DNA from: Rhizophagus clarus
Taxonomy: Eukaryota; Glomeromycota; Glomeromycetes; Glomerales; Glomeraceae
NCBI GenBank assembly: GCA_015698045.1
Contig: BLAL01000001.1
Coordinates: 1-64,000, forward strand
DNA: 64,000 bases
Reading direction: 5' to 3'
The notes under the pieces were generated by a model. The model was not told where the DNA came from and did not search any database. It saw only the letters and a list, made by a program, of their open reading frames with translations. Every line of letters starts with the position of its first letter. Position 1 is the first letter of the stretch. The translations under genes and the position numbers were made by a program. Positions 35,340 to 48,464 of this stretch are shown piece by piece.

Positions 35340-36060
35340 AGAGAAACGATACAATTAGATGTAAAAAGAAGAGAAACAGCTATAGTAACGTTGGTATTAG
35401 ATATAAAGATAAAAGAAATATTGTTAGTATTGTTAGTATTAAGGTAAAAAGAGTTAAAGAAACAGTAAAAGGAGTAAAAGAAACATGGATATTATCGTTA
35501 GTATTAAAGTACAAGTAAAAAGGAATAAAGGAAACGTAGATAGTATTGTTAGTATTACGACATAAAGTAACAAAGAGGTAAAAAAAAACGCGTTAATATT
35601 AAAATAATTAGTATTAATAAATAAATATTTCTATACCTGCAAAGTAATTGAACAAAAGAATAAAGAAATAAAGAGAAAGGAAAAAAAAACATGTTGTTAG
35701 TATTGTTAGTATCGTTAGTATTAAAGTACAAGTAAAAAGGAATAAAGGAAACATGGATATTATTGTTAGTATTACGATACAAAGTAACAAAGAGGTAAAA
35801 AAAAACGCGTTAATATTAAAATAATTAGTATTAATAAATAAATATTTCTATACCTGCAAAGAGAATAAAGAAATAAAGAGAAAGGAAAAAATAAACATGT
35901 TGTTAGTATTGTTAGTATCGTTAGTATTAAAGTACAAGTAAAAAGGAATAAAGGAAACATGGATATTATTGTTAGTATTACGATACAAAGTAACAAAGAG
36001 GTAAAAAAAAACGAAAATAATTAGTATTAATAAACAAATATTTCTATACCTGCAAAGCAA
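35340..36060. repeat. Tandem repeat of about 220-240 bp, three copies
   Basis: The block aagaggtaaaaaaaaacg, then ataattagtattaataaa, then atttctatacctgcaaag recurs near 35572, 35792 and 36000, with gttagtattgttagtat words between. Frames seen here on the minus strand are repeat artefacts. Confidence 0.75.
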
Positions 36061-36282
36061 TAAATTATGAAATATATGTAAATATATTGTATATAATTAA
36101 AGAAATAATAGAAAGAAGAGACAAAAAAATTAAAAATATTGAACAAAAGAATAAAGAAATAAGAGACAAAAATAAATAAGACAAAAAACGCGTGCATGAT
36201 TAAATGATTAAATCACATGCAAGGATCAACCTAATTTTGATTGGCCAGAAAATACGATATCGTAAAATTACGGAAATCCGCA

Positions 36283-36510
36283 TTTTAAAAAATCATGTAC
36301 ATCGTTACAGAAATTGTATATGCACAATTACTAAATATCATCCCCTCGTGATAAATTAAAAATTATCAACACAAATTCAACACAAATTCAACAAATTTAA
36401 CGAAATTTGGCCAAAATTAACAAATTTTTTACCAGAATTATCAACACAAATTGAACACAAATTGAACACAAATTTCAGCTACGATTTATTTATGTCACAC
36501 CCGTATTGTT
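36283..36510 (+). repeat. Repeat R2, copy 2
   Basis: Runs from tcatgtacatcgt through atcatcccctcgtgataaat and atcaacacaaattcaacaca to gtcacacccg. It is inverted relative to 42235-42460; the two flank the minus-strand gene and the Plavaka transposase inside the inner element. Confidence 0.8.
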
Positions 36511-36597
36511 AAGAATTAATAACCATTTTATTTATTAAAACTATATTATTATGGTAAAAAAAATGCTATTACGTGTGATATATATAAAAAATAATAT

Positions 36598-37997
36598 TTA
36601 TTTCCTATGCAACCCATAATTCTCTAATAAACTATTTACATACCGACCTTCCTCCTCCGTGTTATAAGAGTCACTAGAAAGTATATCATCGTCAGCTATG
36701 CTATCGTTAGCCGCACCATTGTTGGCCGCACTATCGTTAGCCGCACTATCGTTAGGCCTACCATCGTTAGTCGCACCATCATCAGCCGCACCTGCTCCAT
36801 CGTCAGCTGCTCCATCACCACCATTATCTACATCATTACCATCATGAGAATCGTCGTCCGAATGTGTAAATTTATCCCTATTTTCCAACTTTTGCTAAAA
36901 ATAAATAAATAAATAAATAAACTGTAATTCAAATAATTCACATTTTGCAAATTGTAAATTAAAAACTTACTAAGTTGTTGATTATCTTCGACTTCATTAT
37001 ACTTTCGCTCATTTGAATGTTTTGATTATTAGGATTTAAGTACGTTTCACATATGCTAATCGCATAAGCTATTTGGGTTTTTGAGGGATTTTTATTTTCT
37101 TTTCGCAACTTATCGATTATCAGCGACATATATGTCGTAGGTTGCCCATCTTTAACCTTTTTAAATAGGTTGTTGTAACATCTTTTCACCTCCGGCTTAC
37201 TCTTCCATTCCTGAATCTTTGACGGACTAACCTGAGTGTTAATAGACGGTAATTTATGCCCAGTTGCTTCAAAAACAGAATACATAACATCTTTGACTCT
37301 AGACGTGAACGTCCCTCGTATGCTTCTATGTTGTTGTACTAACTATTAAAAAAAAATATTAGTATGAAATTTAATAAAATTCATAATTGCTTTAACTTAC
37401 AGTCGGGGCAATTTTTTTTTCGAAAAAAATAATCCATTGATTTTTTTTGAACTGGCGTATAAATTCCGGGTTTTCGTCTTTTAAATATTTTTCGGTAGCG
37501 AGTCTGTACTCGTCTTGCGAAGGATAAATAAAATTTTCAAATAAAATTTTCGACACCTTCTTAACGAACTCCTAATCAAACGAGGTTAGCATTTCAGGTT
37601 TACATTAAATAATATTCATCTTTATTACCTTTATATACTCCAGATCTATTGTATTATTATTTTTGTTATCATCGTTGAGCTTTTTTTCTATGCCCGAGAG
37701 ACGGGTTTCGAGATTTTTTTGTCCGGTGATAAGAACTTCAAGCTTAGAAATTATCTGCGAATTGGTTCTTAATAGTTTCTCTATTGATTTTTTATTAACT
37801 TTAACAATAAAATATAATTTACTATATATTATATAATTTCTTATAAAAAATATGATACATATCATGTCATATATACCTTCAACGTTATCGTCTGATAATC
37901 TTATTCGTTTCTCGGCTTCACTACTCTTCTCAGTATTACGTCTTGAGATTCTTTCATTATCATCAATATTTCGTTTTTCACCACGTTTTGTAGCCAT
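36598..37997 (-). CDS. Five-exon Plavaka-associated gene, unknown function
   Basis: Exons, approximately: 37997-37877 (MATKRGEKRNIDDNERISRR), 37798-37629 (coiled-coil segment with LETRLSGIEKKLNDD), 37571-37400 (YPSQDEYRLATEKYLKDENP), 37342-36970 (SRVKDVMYSVFEATGHKLPS) and about 36898-36598, an acidic tail with an imperfect repeat (NDSAANDSAANNGAAND). Introns have clear donors (GTATAT, GTAATA, GTAAGT). The phase at the exon 3/4 junction is off by a base in my reading, next to an 8-A run, so a small frameshift or a misplaced boundary is possible. No family recognised. Divergent to the transposase at 39147 and inside the same terminal repeats, so likely an accessory gene. Confidence 0.5.
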
Positions 37998-39146
37998 CGG
38001 GATAATATGTGAGGGAGGAGATATGAACTAAACTCGAAAAGGAGAAAAAGATATTACTAGAAATTTGAAGAGGAACTAGAAATACGAAAGGAGAAAAATA
38101 TGAGAAAAAGGGGAAAGACATGAACCAGAAATTTGAAAATGAGGAACTAAAAATACGAAAAAGGGGAAATACATGAACCAGATGTTCAGAAAAAGGAGGC
38201 AAGCTGTCATAACGTCATTTCCGCCATTCTATACTAAAAAAGAAAAAAAACTTGCGAAATATTGCGAAAAATGGATAAACTAATGCGAAATATTACGAAA
38301 AATGAATGAACTAATGCAAAAATTTTGCATCGTGATATTACGAAAAAAAAATTGTAACACTTTCATGAGAGAATTTTTAAAAAAACTCTCGTAAAAGCAT
38401 ATAGTACAATCGAAGTATTAATCAACACCCATTTATAAAAAAATAAGATGTTACACATGTTGGGGCTTTGTATGCATGGCAAAAAAAAAGTTGCAGCCAG
38501 TGAACTCATTTGGCTAATCAGATTGATAGTGATCTTGAACGCTTATAACTGATTATCGCATAAATTTGTGGCTGATCATCCGTCCATTATTGTAAAATGT
38601 GTTAAGCCAATAAATTTGCGGCTGATTATCAGATGATTAGCCGATTGAATAAGCCGTATTAGCCATCCGGATTCTTACAGCCCGTTACAGCAAATTCAAA
38701 ATATGCGAAACATTCAGCACTTTTGCTGTCAGGTTCGCGGGTTGACAGGTTGCCGGCAAGTTGAAATAGTAAACAAAATAATAAACAATATTTATATGTT
38801 ACATCATAGACTTGTTACATTTATTTTTAGATTTGCCAGCCCACGAACTCGGCAAGTTCCTGGCAGCAAAATTGCTGAGTGTTTCGCATATTTTAAATTT
38901 TGCTATAATGCGTAAATTTGCGAATGATTCCGCGATATTAGCCACCAGATTCTTACAGCCAGTTCCATTCATTAATGCGTAAATTTGCGTAGTCGTATCT
39001 ATTCAAATAACTCAATCAATTGTAATCCATTCAATTAATTCATAAATTTTTACAATGAAATATAATTTTATTAGCACACAAAATCTCATATAAATTGAAT
39101 AGTGAATTGATACTTTTCATCAAATTTGACGCGTTAATTTAGCAAC

Positions 39147-42132
39147 ATGAGTTTCAAATGCCCCCTTTGTATGCGAATATTCAGTCAACGCTTTGCATAT
39201 ACTCAACACGCCCAAAAATGCTTAAAAAATGTAGAAGTAGAAGTAGAAGAAGATGATGATAATAATGATAGTGAAAAATATAGCAGTGAAATGGATACAA
39301 GAAGTAATCTAAGTAGTGAATATGAAAATGATAAAGTTGAGGTAATTATGTTATTTCAGATTATTCTTTTTAAAGCTCTCAAGAAAAAGCTCAAATTATA
39401 CTAACTCATTTGGTTTATAATTTTAGGTGGATGATGATAATGATGTACAAAATATGTCATTTGACAGTATTGGAAGTGCAATATCAGAGATGAGCCTTGA
39501 AGATAGTAACTTTGAAAATATATTAGATTCATCTGAAGAGCCTGAAATTTTTGAAGAACCCAAAAATCTCAATACCAAAACTTGCACAGAATTTCCTAAT
39601 GATGCTTATAAAGATCTAATGTTATTAGTAACGAAATATAAAATAAACAATAAAGGTGGTAATGAAATAATACGTTTTTTTAATAAACATTCAAATCTTA
39701 CAGAATCACCATTACCAAAAAATATCGAACAGGGACGAGCATTTATGAATAATATGAAGTTTTCTAATTTAGAATTTAGTAAAGTTCTTATAACAAAACA
39801 TGAGGATAAAGATTATTTTCTTTATTATCAAAACTTAATACAGTGCATCAAAAATATCTTAACTGTTCCTGACATAACACAAAATTTTGCGCTATCTTAC
39901 GAAAACTATGAGGTAAATAGTAAATATTAGTTAATTCAATAATCTAAATAATATTTATTTTAATTTATTTATATTATTTTATAGTATAATAGAGAAAGTA
40001 TTTACAGTGAACAAAACACTGGAAAATGGTGGAAAACTACGCAAGAATCCTTACCTACTGGTTCCAAATTATTATCAATTATTTTATATTCAGATGCAAC
40101 AACTACAGATACATTAGGAAAAAGTCAATTGCATCCAATATATATTACATTAGGTAATATCCCAATATGGCGTCGTAATAAACAGGATGCAAAGCAACTT
40201 TTGGGATATTTACCAATTTTAGAAGCTGCAAATAAAGATCTGGTTCGTGATACCTTTCATAAATCTTTACGTCATTTACTAGAACCAATTATTTTATTAA
40301 AAGATGGTATAGACCTTTTTATAAATAATGAAAATACCTGGTTTTATCCTAGAGTTTCAACTATTATTGCAGATTGGCCGGAGGCTGCAAGTTTTTGTTT
40401 AGTTTATAAATCCTCCAATTCAAACCTTCCATGTCACTCCTGTTTAGTTAAAAGGGAAAATCTTGCAAATATAGACTTATCGGTTAACGATGTAATACTA
40501 AGAACTCATGATGAAATGCGTAAACATTTTGAAAATGATACACAAAGATCTGTTTGCATAGAATCTGTACATAATTTTTTTTGGGATTTACCGTAAGTAT
40601 GCAAAAGTAGAAATAATTATAATAACATATATATATATTAATTATAAATATTTATATTATCAAGGAATATAAATATCTACTTGGCTACCGTTTCTGACAG
40701 AATGCATCATTTAGATTTAGGATTATTTCGTTATCAAATTATCTTCACGTGCGATATCTTAAAATCGCAACATGTTAATGGTAATAAATTAGTTGAAGAA
40801 GTAGATCGCCATCTAGCAGCAATTCCACGTTTTCCCGGCATTAAAATTTTTTCCAATGGACTGCAGTCAATTGCAAGATTAACTGCTAGTGAATATCGAA
40901 GTTTGATGAAAGTCATGATATTTGTTATTGATAATTTATATGATGAAAATAATAACGAAGTAGATAATTTTGTAAATAATGATGATCTTACGAAATTGTA
41001 CGAATATTGGAATGAAATGTATATTTTAAGTAGATATGAAGAATTTAGTGAAAGTGACTTGGAGAAATTTAATGTATGTATTAAAATTTTAGTAAAATTG
41101 AAAATTTAAATTAAATAAATTAAATTAACATTTAAATTTTAGGATGCAATACATAGATGGGCCCGGATGTTTGTCAAGGCTTTTAAATTTGTTTCTCCTT
41201 CCAATTTGAAGTTACCTAAATTGCATTCATGGGTTTATCATATTATTGACTCAATACGATCTTATGGCGTAATAAATGGCTATACTACAGAAACTTACGA
41301 AAGTCTTCACAAATATTTCGTTAAAATACCCTACCGAATTAGCAATAAAAAAGATGTCGAACCTCAGCTTTTACGAACTGTAAGTATTTGAAAATTTTAT
41401 TTATTGTATATATTTATTATATTAAGATGGAAATTAAATTAATAGATAAAACGTCAAGCAATATCTATTAGAATGTCTCAACATTCAGTGAATCCGGCAA
41501 AAACACCTCGCACTTGTAAATTTTCTGCAAGACTCTTTGAATTCTCTTTACAAGATGCAAATACATTTTTTAATGAAAAAAAAGATTCCGTAGACAATAA
41601 AATGCAGACTGGTTTTGCTAGATTTATAAGTTGTCTAGATTCATATCTAGATTTACTTGATGGTTTCACAATTATTGGTGAAACCCGAATAAACATATAC
41701 GGATCGGTAACACTGGAAAATGGTGCTATAATGCGTGCCACAAACAGGTATCATAATAAAGTATGGTTTAGCGACATAGCTATTTCAATGGATTCTGAAG
41801 AATCAAATGATTATATATCAGACAAAGGACTTTGTTATGGACAGGTATTTTTCCAATTTATGTAATAATTTATTATAAAAGTATTAATAAATATTTATTA
41901 TTTATAGGCCTTATTGTTAGCAGAAGTATTAACAGACCCACCGCTAAATCTCGCATTAATTCAATGGTACGATTTTAAATCTAAAAGGAACCCATATTTA
42001 TATGGATGTCCTCACTTAAAATTGATAGAATTATATAACTTTGTAGCTATAGAGTCTATACATGGTGTCGTTCACATAGTACCCCGATTTGATAAACAAA
42101 ATGAATATTTCGTAAATAAATATATTTTTTAG
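39147..42132 (+). CDS. Plavaka-type transposase with N-terminal C2H2 finger, seven exons
   Basis: Exons chain with GT-AG sites: 39147-39339, 39427-39912, 39985-40592, 40665-41075, 41144-41380, about 41450-41845 and about 41910-42132. No stop or frameshift is seen. The start MSFKCPLCMRIFSQRF plus AYTQHAQKC is a C2H2 zinc finger, as common at the N-terminus of Plavaka proteins. The catalytic region shows LSIILYSDATTTDTLGKSQL, then HPIYITLGNIPIWRR, then PCHSCLVKRENL, and VSDRMHHLDLGLFRYQ. The first Asp block (SDATTTD) fits an RNase-H-like transposase. It is the probable mobiliser of the 34807-44586 element. Closest relative within the window by layout is the 8.9-12.6 kb gene, though sequences are clearly diverged. 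Confidence 0.75.
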
Positions 42133-42234
42133 TCACTTGATATAGGAGTTTTGATTTATTTTAATAAAATTATATCCTTAAAAGAATTTATGGTCACGTT
42201 TTGCATATCATAAATAAAATGCAGATTTATTTAT

Positions 42235-42460
42235 TTAATTATTAACAACGCGGGTGTGACATAAATAAATCGTGACTGAAATTTGTGTTCAATTTGTGTT
42301 GATAATTCTGGTAAAAAATTATTAATTTTGGCCAAATTTCGTTAAATTTGTTAAATTTGTGTTGAATTTGTGTTGCGTAATTTTTTATTTATCACAAGGG
42401 GATGATATTTAGTAATTGTATGTACGATGTACAAGATTTTTTTTATGATTTTTTTAAGAA
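42235..42460 (-). repeat. Repeat R2, copy 3
   Basis: Reverse complement of 36283-36510: cgggtgtgacataaataaat, then gttcaatttgtgttgataat, then atcacaaggggatgatattt. Lies between the Plavaka stop and trihelix gene 2. Confidence 0.8.
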
Positions 42461-42809
42461 ATGTACGCAAAATATTTAATTATTTTTAATTAAATTGATT
42501 AAAAAAAATTAATTTTTTTAAGAAATGTATGCGAAATATTTAAAATTCAATAGAATGTGCTAATAATAAATTGTTTTATTTTTAAATATGATATATTGAT
42601 ATTTATATTTAAAACAATTAAACATGTACATGATTTAATTAATATGTTTAATGATGAAAAGTGTAATAAATTAAATTTAATTGAAACGAGAAATAAAATC
42701 AAACCAAAGAGGTATTGTTCAAATTTTATTTAAAGTGACATTTTACGACTTTCTTTCAAATTTTTACTCATCCCAAAATCAAATTATAAAAATCAAATCT
42801 AAACTAATA

Positions 42810-43433
42810 ATGCCTCGCCACACACGTTCACGTCGTTCCCACTATAACGTCCATTGGAACTGGGCTATGATGGATGAACTTGTTGACATACGCCGAGACA
42901 GAAACCGCGCCTACCACAATATTAATGGTAGAAGCCGCTATGATTTTTGGGACTCTGTTGCCAATAGGTTCATATGACTAATATCTATAATTTCTTTAAG
43001 AAAGAATTTAAATTCAAATTAACCAATCCATTTAATTGAATCAGAATAAATAGAATATTTCGAACGAGGGTTTCTGGGCAACAGTGCAGCCAAAAGTGGA
43101 GGAACCTCGTCAGGGATTACCATGTAAGTAAATAAATAAAATTACATTCATATAAATTAAATGTATTTATCGAATATTCAACTGATTTTGATATTTAGAA
43201 CTATGTCCTTTATCGTAATGGTAACCCTGGGCGGCGGCTGTGGACGCGTACCGGCCAAAGATATTATCGCGAATTTAGAACGAGATTTTGGGAGAGGCCG
43301 GGTAATTATACTATAATAAAATTTATAATTAATATTTACGTTCATGTTTTAAATTTGATAAATTTGATCAATTTTAGTCACGCGTGATGATCGTAGGAGA
43401 AGGAGAAACTTACCTACGTATCGTAGAAGATAA
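42810..43433 (+). CDS. Arg-rich trihelix/SANT-like protein, paralogue 2
   Basis: Four exons: 42810-42967, 43045-43123, 43199-43301 and 43378-43433. The total is 396 nt, or 131 residues. Start MPRHTRSRRSHYNVHWNWAM; the DNA-binding-like core continues VDIRRDRNRAYHNINGRSRY, then DFWDSVANRINRIFRTRVSG, then QQCSQKWRNLVRDYH. The spaced Trp residues and the KWRNL motif are those of trihelix/Myb-SANT-like domains. The C-terminus has RYYREFRTRFWERP and ends RRRRRNLPTYRRR. Intron positions match paralogue 1 exactly (after ANR/ARR, after DYH/EYH, after WERP/WERR). It is followed by R1 and preceded by R2, as at 26.5-28.0 kb. Confidence 0.7.
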
Positions 43434-43466
43434 TTATTTTTATTTTTTTATTATTTATTAAGTGAG

Positions 43467-43597
43467 TAGCTAGGCCCAGTCCGTACCAAATATCGGCTGG
43501 AGACTCACATTTTTTTTGGGCTGTGACTGATACTGACGTCCACGCCGTACAGCCTGGGTACTATTTTATAAAATAGTAGCGAACAAGTATCAAATGT
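43467..43597 (+). repeat. Repeat R1, copy 2
   Basis: Reverse complement of 26562-26700. Includes a perfect 20-bp palindrome TACTATTTTATAAAATAGTA near its outer end, and shared ctaggcccagtccgtaccaa and tactgacgtccac. Confidence 0.8.
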
Positions 43598-43830
43598 GTA
43601 TTTTTTTATTAAGTTATAATAAAAATTAGAATTTACTTTAATTTTAACATAAAAATTGTAAATAATAAAAAATTCGTAAATAAAAATAAATTTGTTTTCC
43701 CAAACTTAAAAAAAAAGGTGTTTATATAAAAGAAAAGGTGTTTATATTATTTTTGATTATTCAATAGTATCACATGCCCCTTGTATACGTTCTACTGCAT
43801 ACGCAGCTTTAACGATCGAATAGTAATATT

Positions 43831-44460
43831 AAATTTTCGAAATATTTTAACCGTAATATTACGCAGGTTTACAGTCTCGTAAATTTTCGAAATATTTTAA
43901 CCGTAATATTACGCAGGTTTACAGTCTCGTAAATTTTCGAAATATTTCAACCGTAATATTACGCAGGTTTACAGTCTCGTAAATTTTCGAAATATTTCAA
44001 CCGTAATATTACGCAGGTTTACAGTCTCGTAAATTTTCGAAATATTTTAACCGTAATATTACGCAGGTTTACAGTCTCGTAAATTTTCGAAATATTTTAA
44101 CCGTAATATTACGCAGGTTTACAGTCTCGTAAATTTTCGAAATATTTTAACCGTAATATTACGCAGGTTTACAGTCTCGTAAATTTTCGAAATATTTTAA
44201 CCGTAATATTACGCAGGTTTACAGTCTCGTAAATTTTTGAAATATTTCAACCGTAATATTACGCAGGTTTACAGTCTCGTAAATTTTCGAAATATTTTAA
44301 CCGTAATATTACGCAGGTTTACAGTCTCGTAAATTTTCGAAATATTTCAACCGTAATATTACGCAGGTTTACAGTTTCGTAAATTTTCGAAATATTTTAA
44401 CCGTAATATTACGCAGGTTTACAGTCTCGTAAATTTTTGAAATATTTTGACCGTAATATC
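43831..44460. repeat. 50-bp tandem array, 12 full copies plus a partial
   Basis: Unit: aaattttcgaaatattttaa, then ccgtaatattacgcaggttt, then acagtctcgt. Copies differ at only a few positions (ttttaa/tttcaa, ctcgt/ttcgt, ttcga/ttga), so the array is recently homogenised. It forms the right subterminal region of the inner Plavaka element. Confidence 0.95.
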
Positions 44461-44666
44461 ACATAAATCTTACGAAATTGTAAACTTATGTAATATTTCG
44501 AAATTTTTCGAAATATTATGCCATAAACTTTCGTAAACTTACAAAATCGTAAACTTACGCAATTTTTCGCCCTATAAAATTTCCTGATATTTGTATATTG
44601 TAGATCATTAAATATTACATCATAGAATTTCATGGAACTTAGAAAATAGGATGTTAGTATAACATA

Positions 44667-47600
44667 CTATACATTAAATTTTCTATTCAAAGGTATTATC
44701 GACAAATATTTTCCTTTTCCTACATTTACGTGTTTGAATTTTGTAGCGCGACATAATATTCTATGGACCGCTATTAGTGAATCACAACCTTCCTCGCAGT
44801 GTTCAGCTTTCCATAGCTCCGTGTTTGATATTTCCGGCTCCATGAATCTATGCTTAAACCGAATGTCAGAGGAAGGTGCGTTTTTATACCACTTGACATA
44901 TGCCAGGAGACGGGTAATTTAAGCGTATGTTCAAAGTAATATTGAACCTCTCCTGGATATATGTCAGTTGATTCATCATTAAATGCTTTCCATTTTGCAA
45001 GAATGGTCGAATTTTTTTCATGACGAGCCGAAATCATGGATCCAAAAATTTCGGCGCCAATTTGTAATCTTGCATATTGATTGATTTGTAGATCCATGAA
45101 TCCTAATATCTCATCCTTTTCTTTCTCGTACAATATTTGATACCATTCACACAGAAACTCTCGCAATTCCAAAGGCATAACAACCCTTAAATATGATGGT
45201 TTAAGGAATTGTCCCGGTATTGCTTCGGTACCATAAATTTTGGAAAGCGTAGACGTGTTATGTCTCATGGATAAGAAATGGTTCAGCTCTTCTCTTTCTG
45301 TTGTAACCGCCAAACTACCTACATCTTTTTTTGGTACAAGAAAGCAAAGAGATTCGCCTAAAAGACCGGACGACCATTTACGCGTTAAATAATAATCAAC
45401 CAAGGTATTTTTAAGGACAATTTTCATTAATTCGGGCTCTATTTGCCGGTTACTGTTGGGATATGATCCTATTGATAATGGAAGTTTTTTTCTTTTTTTT
45501 TAAAAAAAAAGGACTTGAAGACACAAAAACAATTAAGTACATTACCTATATATCCGTTAAGTCTCTCAAATGGAAAAAGCCAAAAACTATATATAGGTCC
45601 ATAATCACGACAGCAATCAGCAATATGAAGCGAAAGATGTATGTTACTTGTTATAAATTCTGGCCCATATGTATTTTCTATGAGGTGAGCCATGTCTTTT
45701 AATCTTTCTTGTGCTTCTTTCAAATCATCTTCGGTAATAATTCTCGTTACCAAAAGATTACAAGCCCGAACAAAATGACCTAAAATCTTTCTATCATTAT
45801 TATCCAGCATATCCCATAGAATATTTGTTGAATAGATCATAATGAACGTCTTCCATTGATCAGCAGTTAAATTGGAAAAACCTTCACTTCCAATTGCAAT
45901 TTTTGGAGGAATGCGACCAATATCAGAAGGTAATTCAACATGATCCATTCTACTTTGTGCCACCCGAAGTTGTTCCATGCTTAATTTTTTCTGGTTCACA
46001 AAAATAGATTTAAATATCCATTTTGCTACACCAAGGAAAAGGCAATGCATTGGATCTACTGCAGCAAAACGTACGGGATCCATATATGGAAGACGAAGCA
46101 ATTCAGACCAGCGTACACCATGTTCTTTGAAGTGGTCTTCTCTAGAACTCTTTGAATTGCATTGCAACCATTCATGTGCATGTTTTCTATGTGATTCTGC
46201 TGTACTTATCTCATAGGTATGATCTCCTCCATAATGAGTTTTCTTATACTCTTCACTGTAAATACTACGTTTCTCATACCTATGGCATTTCATTACTGCA
46301 GATCCATGTCCAAACAGCTTTCGGGTGGCTGGTATGTCTGATGATCCAACAATTAATGCAACTTTAATGTCTATACCATCAGGGCACTGATAGGTTTTTG
46401 GAACCCTCCAACCCTTCCAGAGATCTAGAAGTTCATCTACAATAGGGGCTAAATAATGATTTATACGTTCTAGTCCCACCTCTTTTGGCCCTGGTAAAAA
46501 ACCCAAATATATAGTATTTTCGGGTTTATTTCTTTCAGATCTCGGAAGGTTACAGACTGATGCATAAATAGCACCAGTGCTGTGTTGAGTATAGGTGAAA
46601 GGTTGGAACCAATCAAGATTAAAGAGAAGACCTAGATGGGTTGTGGCAGTTTCTGATGTAAAAAAGGTACTACCATCAAACGGAAAGGTTTTCCATACTT
46701 TACCATCATAAATATCTGAGTAAAGATTAACTCCTTCTCTTCGAACCCTGATAATTTCAGCATATTTTCAAACCCAGGTCTTTGGTATAGCATACTCAAT
46801 TGCTGACGAATGCTTGGTTTTGGATATAACATACGAGGTACAGCAATTGATTCACCTTTTCTTTTTTTAAGGACAGAAAGTGGGTTGTTGCATTTGTTTC
46901 GGCGACTGGGTACTGGATTAAATGGGAATTCTTCATTTAAGCAATTCATTATGGCAGCTTTTCCTTCCTCCTTATATTCAGCAATATTTTTAACATTATG
47001 CAATTTATGGCAATTATTACATACGGCTAACTTCATTTTCGGCTGAAAGATACTTAACATTTTTTTTGCCATATATAAAGATTTAGGAAAATTTTTGAAT
47101 TGCAATTTGTTTAAACGAGTAAGTACAATATTCAAGAATTTTATTAATGCTTCAAGTGCTATATCAGGAAGTCTAAATCTTTGTTGAAATTTAAATGCCC
47201 ATAGAATAATTTCGGTCTCAATAGAGTCATTTAAATTTTCCATAACGAATTCTTCGTCATTATCGTCATCATCAATTTTGGGGTATGCAAAAAAATTTCT
47301 TATATCATCCTCCTCCTCCTCCTCTTCTTCCTGTTCTATATTATCATCATCTTCTTCATTTTCTTTTTCCTGATCTATACTATTATCATCATCCTCATCT
47401 ACTTCTTGAAAAATATAATCCTGATCTATATTATCATTTCCATTATCAAGCATAAGAGCTGGAATACGAAAGTTTGATGAAAACAATGTATGTATATTTT
47501 CATTATTATTATTATTATTATTTGGTTCAGGATTTTTATTATTTGATTGAAAAAAATCAGGATTTGGACTTGATGTATGATGGTTATCTCTTTTTCGTTT

Positions 47601-48038
47601 TTTTGGTATGTTTGAGTTTACCTCTGTGGGATTTTCATTATGAATAATAGAGGATTTTTTTTGTTTTCTTGCCATAATGATATTTTCCTGATTTTTTCTT
47701 GCAGCATCCGATTTCCACAAATTTTCATCATTTAAATGTTTTTCCTGAGTGCGAGAATCAACTTCTACACCTTCACAACAAATACAATCACACGGATAAA
47801 AATACCTTTTTTGGGGTTTTATTAGGTTAGTCACGGATGTTACAGAAGCTTTAGAAGTATACGAATGTTTTTTTTGGGACTTTACTAGATCATTTACAGA
47901 AGTTTCAGAGGTTTCTTTTTTTTTGGAATTTATCAAGTCAGCTACAAAGGTTTCAGAGGTTTCAGAATACTGCTTTTTTTTGGGCTTTATTAAGTCAGCC
48001 ACAGAGGTCTTGATTTTAGATTTTGTATTATTATTCAT
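44667..48038 (-). pseudogene. Plavaka-type transposase of the outer element, two frameshifts
   Basis: ATG 48038 opens a Ser/Lys-rich N-terminus with a repeated phrase (SVADLIKPKKK, FVADLINSKKK, SVNDLVKSQKK), then CDCICCEGVEV, a long acidic stretch and a conserved region (CNNCHKLHNVKNIAEYK). Near 46770 the frame breaks and continues in another frame (NLYSDIYDGKVWKTFPFDGS, then YLGFLPGPKE). The catalytic region follows (SSDIPATRKLFGHGSAVM, then VRFAAVDPMHCLFLGVAKWI). After an intron at about 45530-45460 the C-terminal exon breaks frame again near 44905 and can be followed to a stop at 44667. The stop lies just 80 bp from the inner element's right end, so the inner insertion fell immediately downstream of this gene. 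Confidence 0.75.
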
Positions 48039-48059
48039 TTTACTATTACTAATATGTTT

Positions 48060-48464
48060 AATATCTAGTACTGTATTTTATTAAAGAAAGTTATTAACTG
48101 TATTTTATTAAAGAAAATTATTAATAAAAAGTTATTAACTGTATTTTATTAAAGAAGTTATTTTATTAAAGAAGTTATTAACTATATATTTTAGAAAGTT
48201 ATTAGGTAAAAGATGCGAATAAAGTTATTAGGTAAAAGACGCGAATATGATGCGATCTGAAAGGTGCATGTGAACAAGACAAACGCGAATATGATGCGAA
48301 TCTGAAAGGTGCACGTGAACAAGACAAACGCGAATATGATGCGATCTTGCATGTGAGCAAGAATTGCAAAACAAAATTTTACGTGACACGCGAACAGAGA
48401 TTTGTTATAAATACCCTCCATCCCCAAGTATTTTTGAAGATAGATTTCAACTTTTATTCAAAAG
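48060..48464. promoter_or_regulatory. Divergent promoter region with TATA box and short tandem repeats
   Basis: Lies between divergent start codons (48038 minus, 48465 plus). It contains aagttattaactgtatttta repeats (48085-48200), three copies of cgcgaatatgatgcgatctg-type units with gaacaagacaaa (48238-48360), and TATAAATA at 48406-48413, about 50 bases before the plus-strand ATG. Confidence 0.5.

Larger units (their letters stand above)
34807..44586. mobile_element. Inner Plavaka-type element, 9.8 kb, 33-bp TIRs
   Basis: The left end (34807-34839, starting CAGGAAATTTTATAG) and the right end (44554-44586, reverse complement) match at 28 or more of 33 positions. The flanks atattcat and atatttgt agree at 6 of 8 bases, compatible with an aged 8-bp target duplication. 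Subterminal DNA at both ends is built from cgtaatatttcg/acgcaagttt words. It contains a Plavaka transposase, a minus-strand spliced gene and a trihelix gene. Confidence 0.75.

Noticed and set aside
35555-36060. Hydrophobic minus-strand ORFs resembling membrane proteins
   Set aside because: They derive from a tandem repeat of AT-rich DNA; the three are versions of one another.
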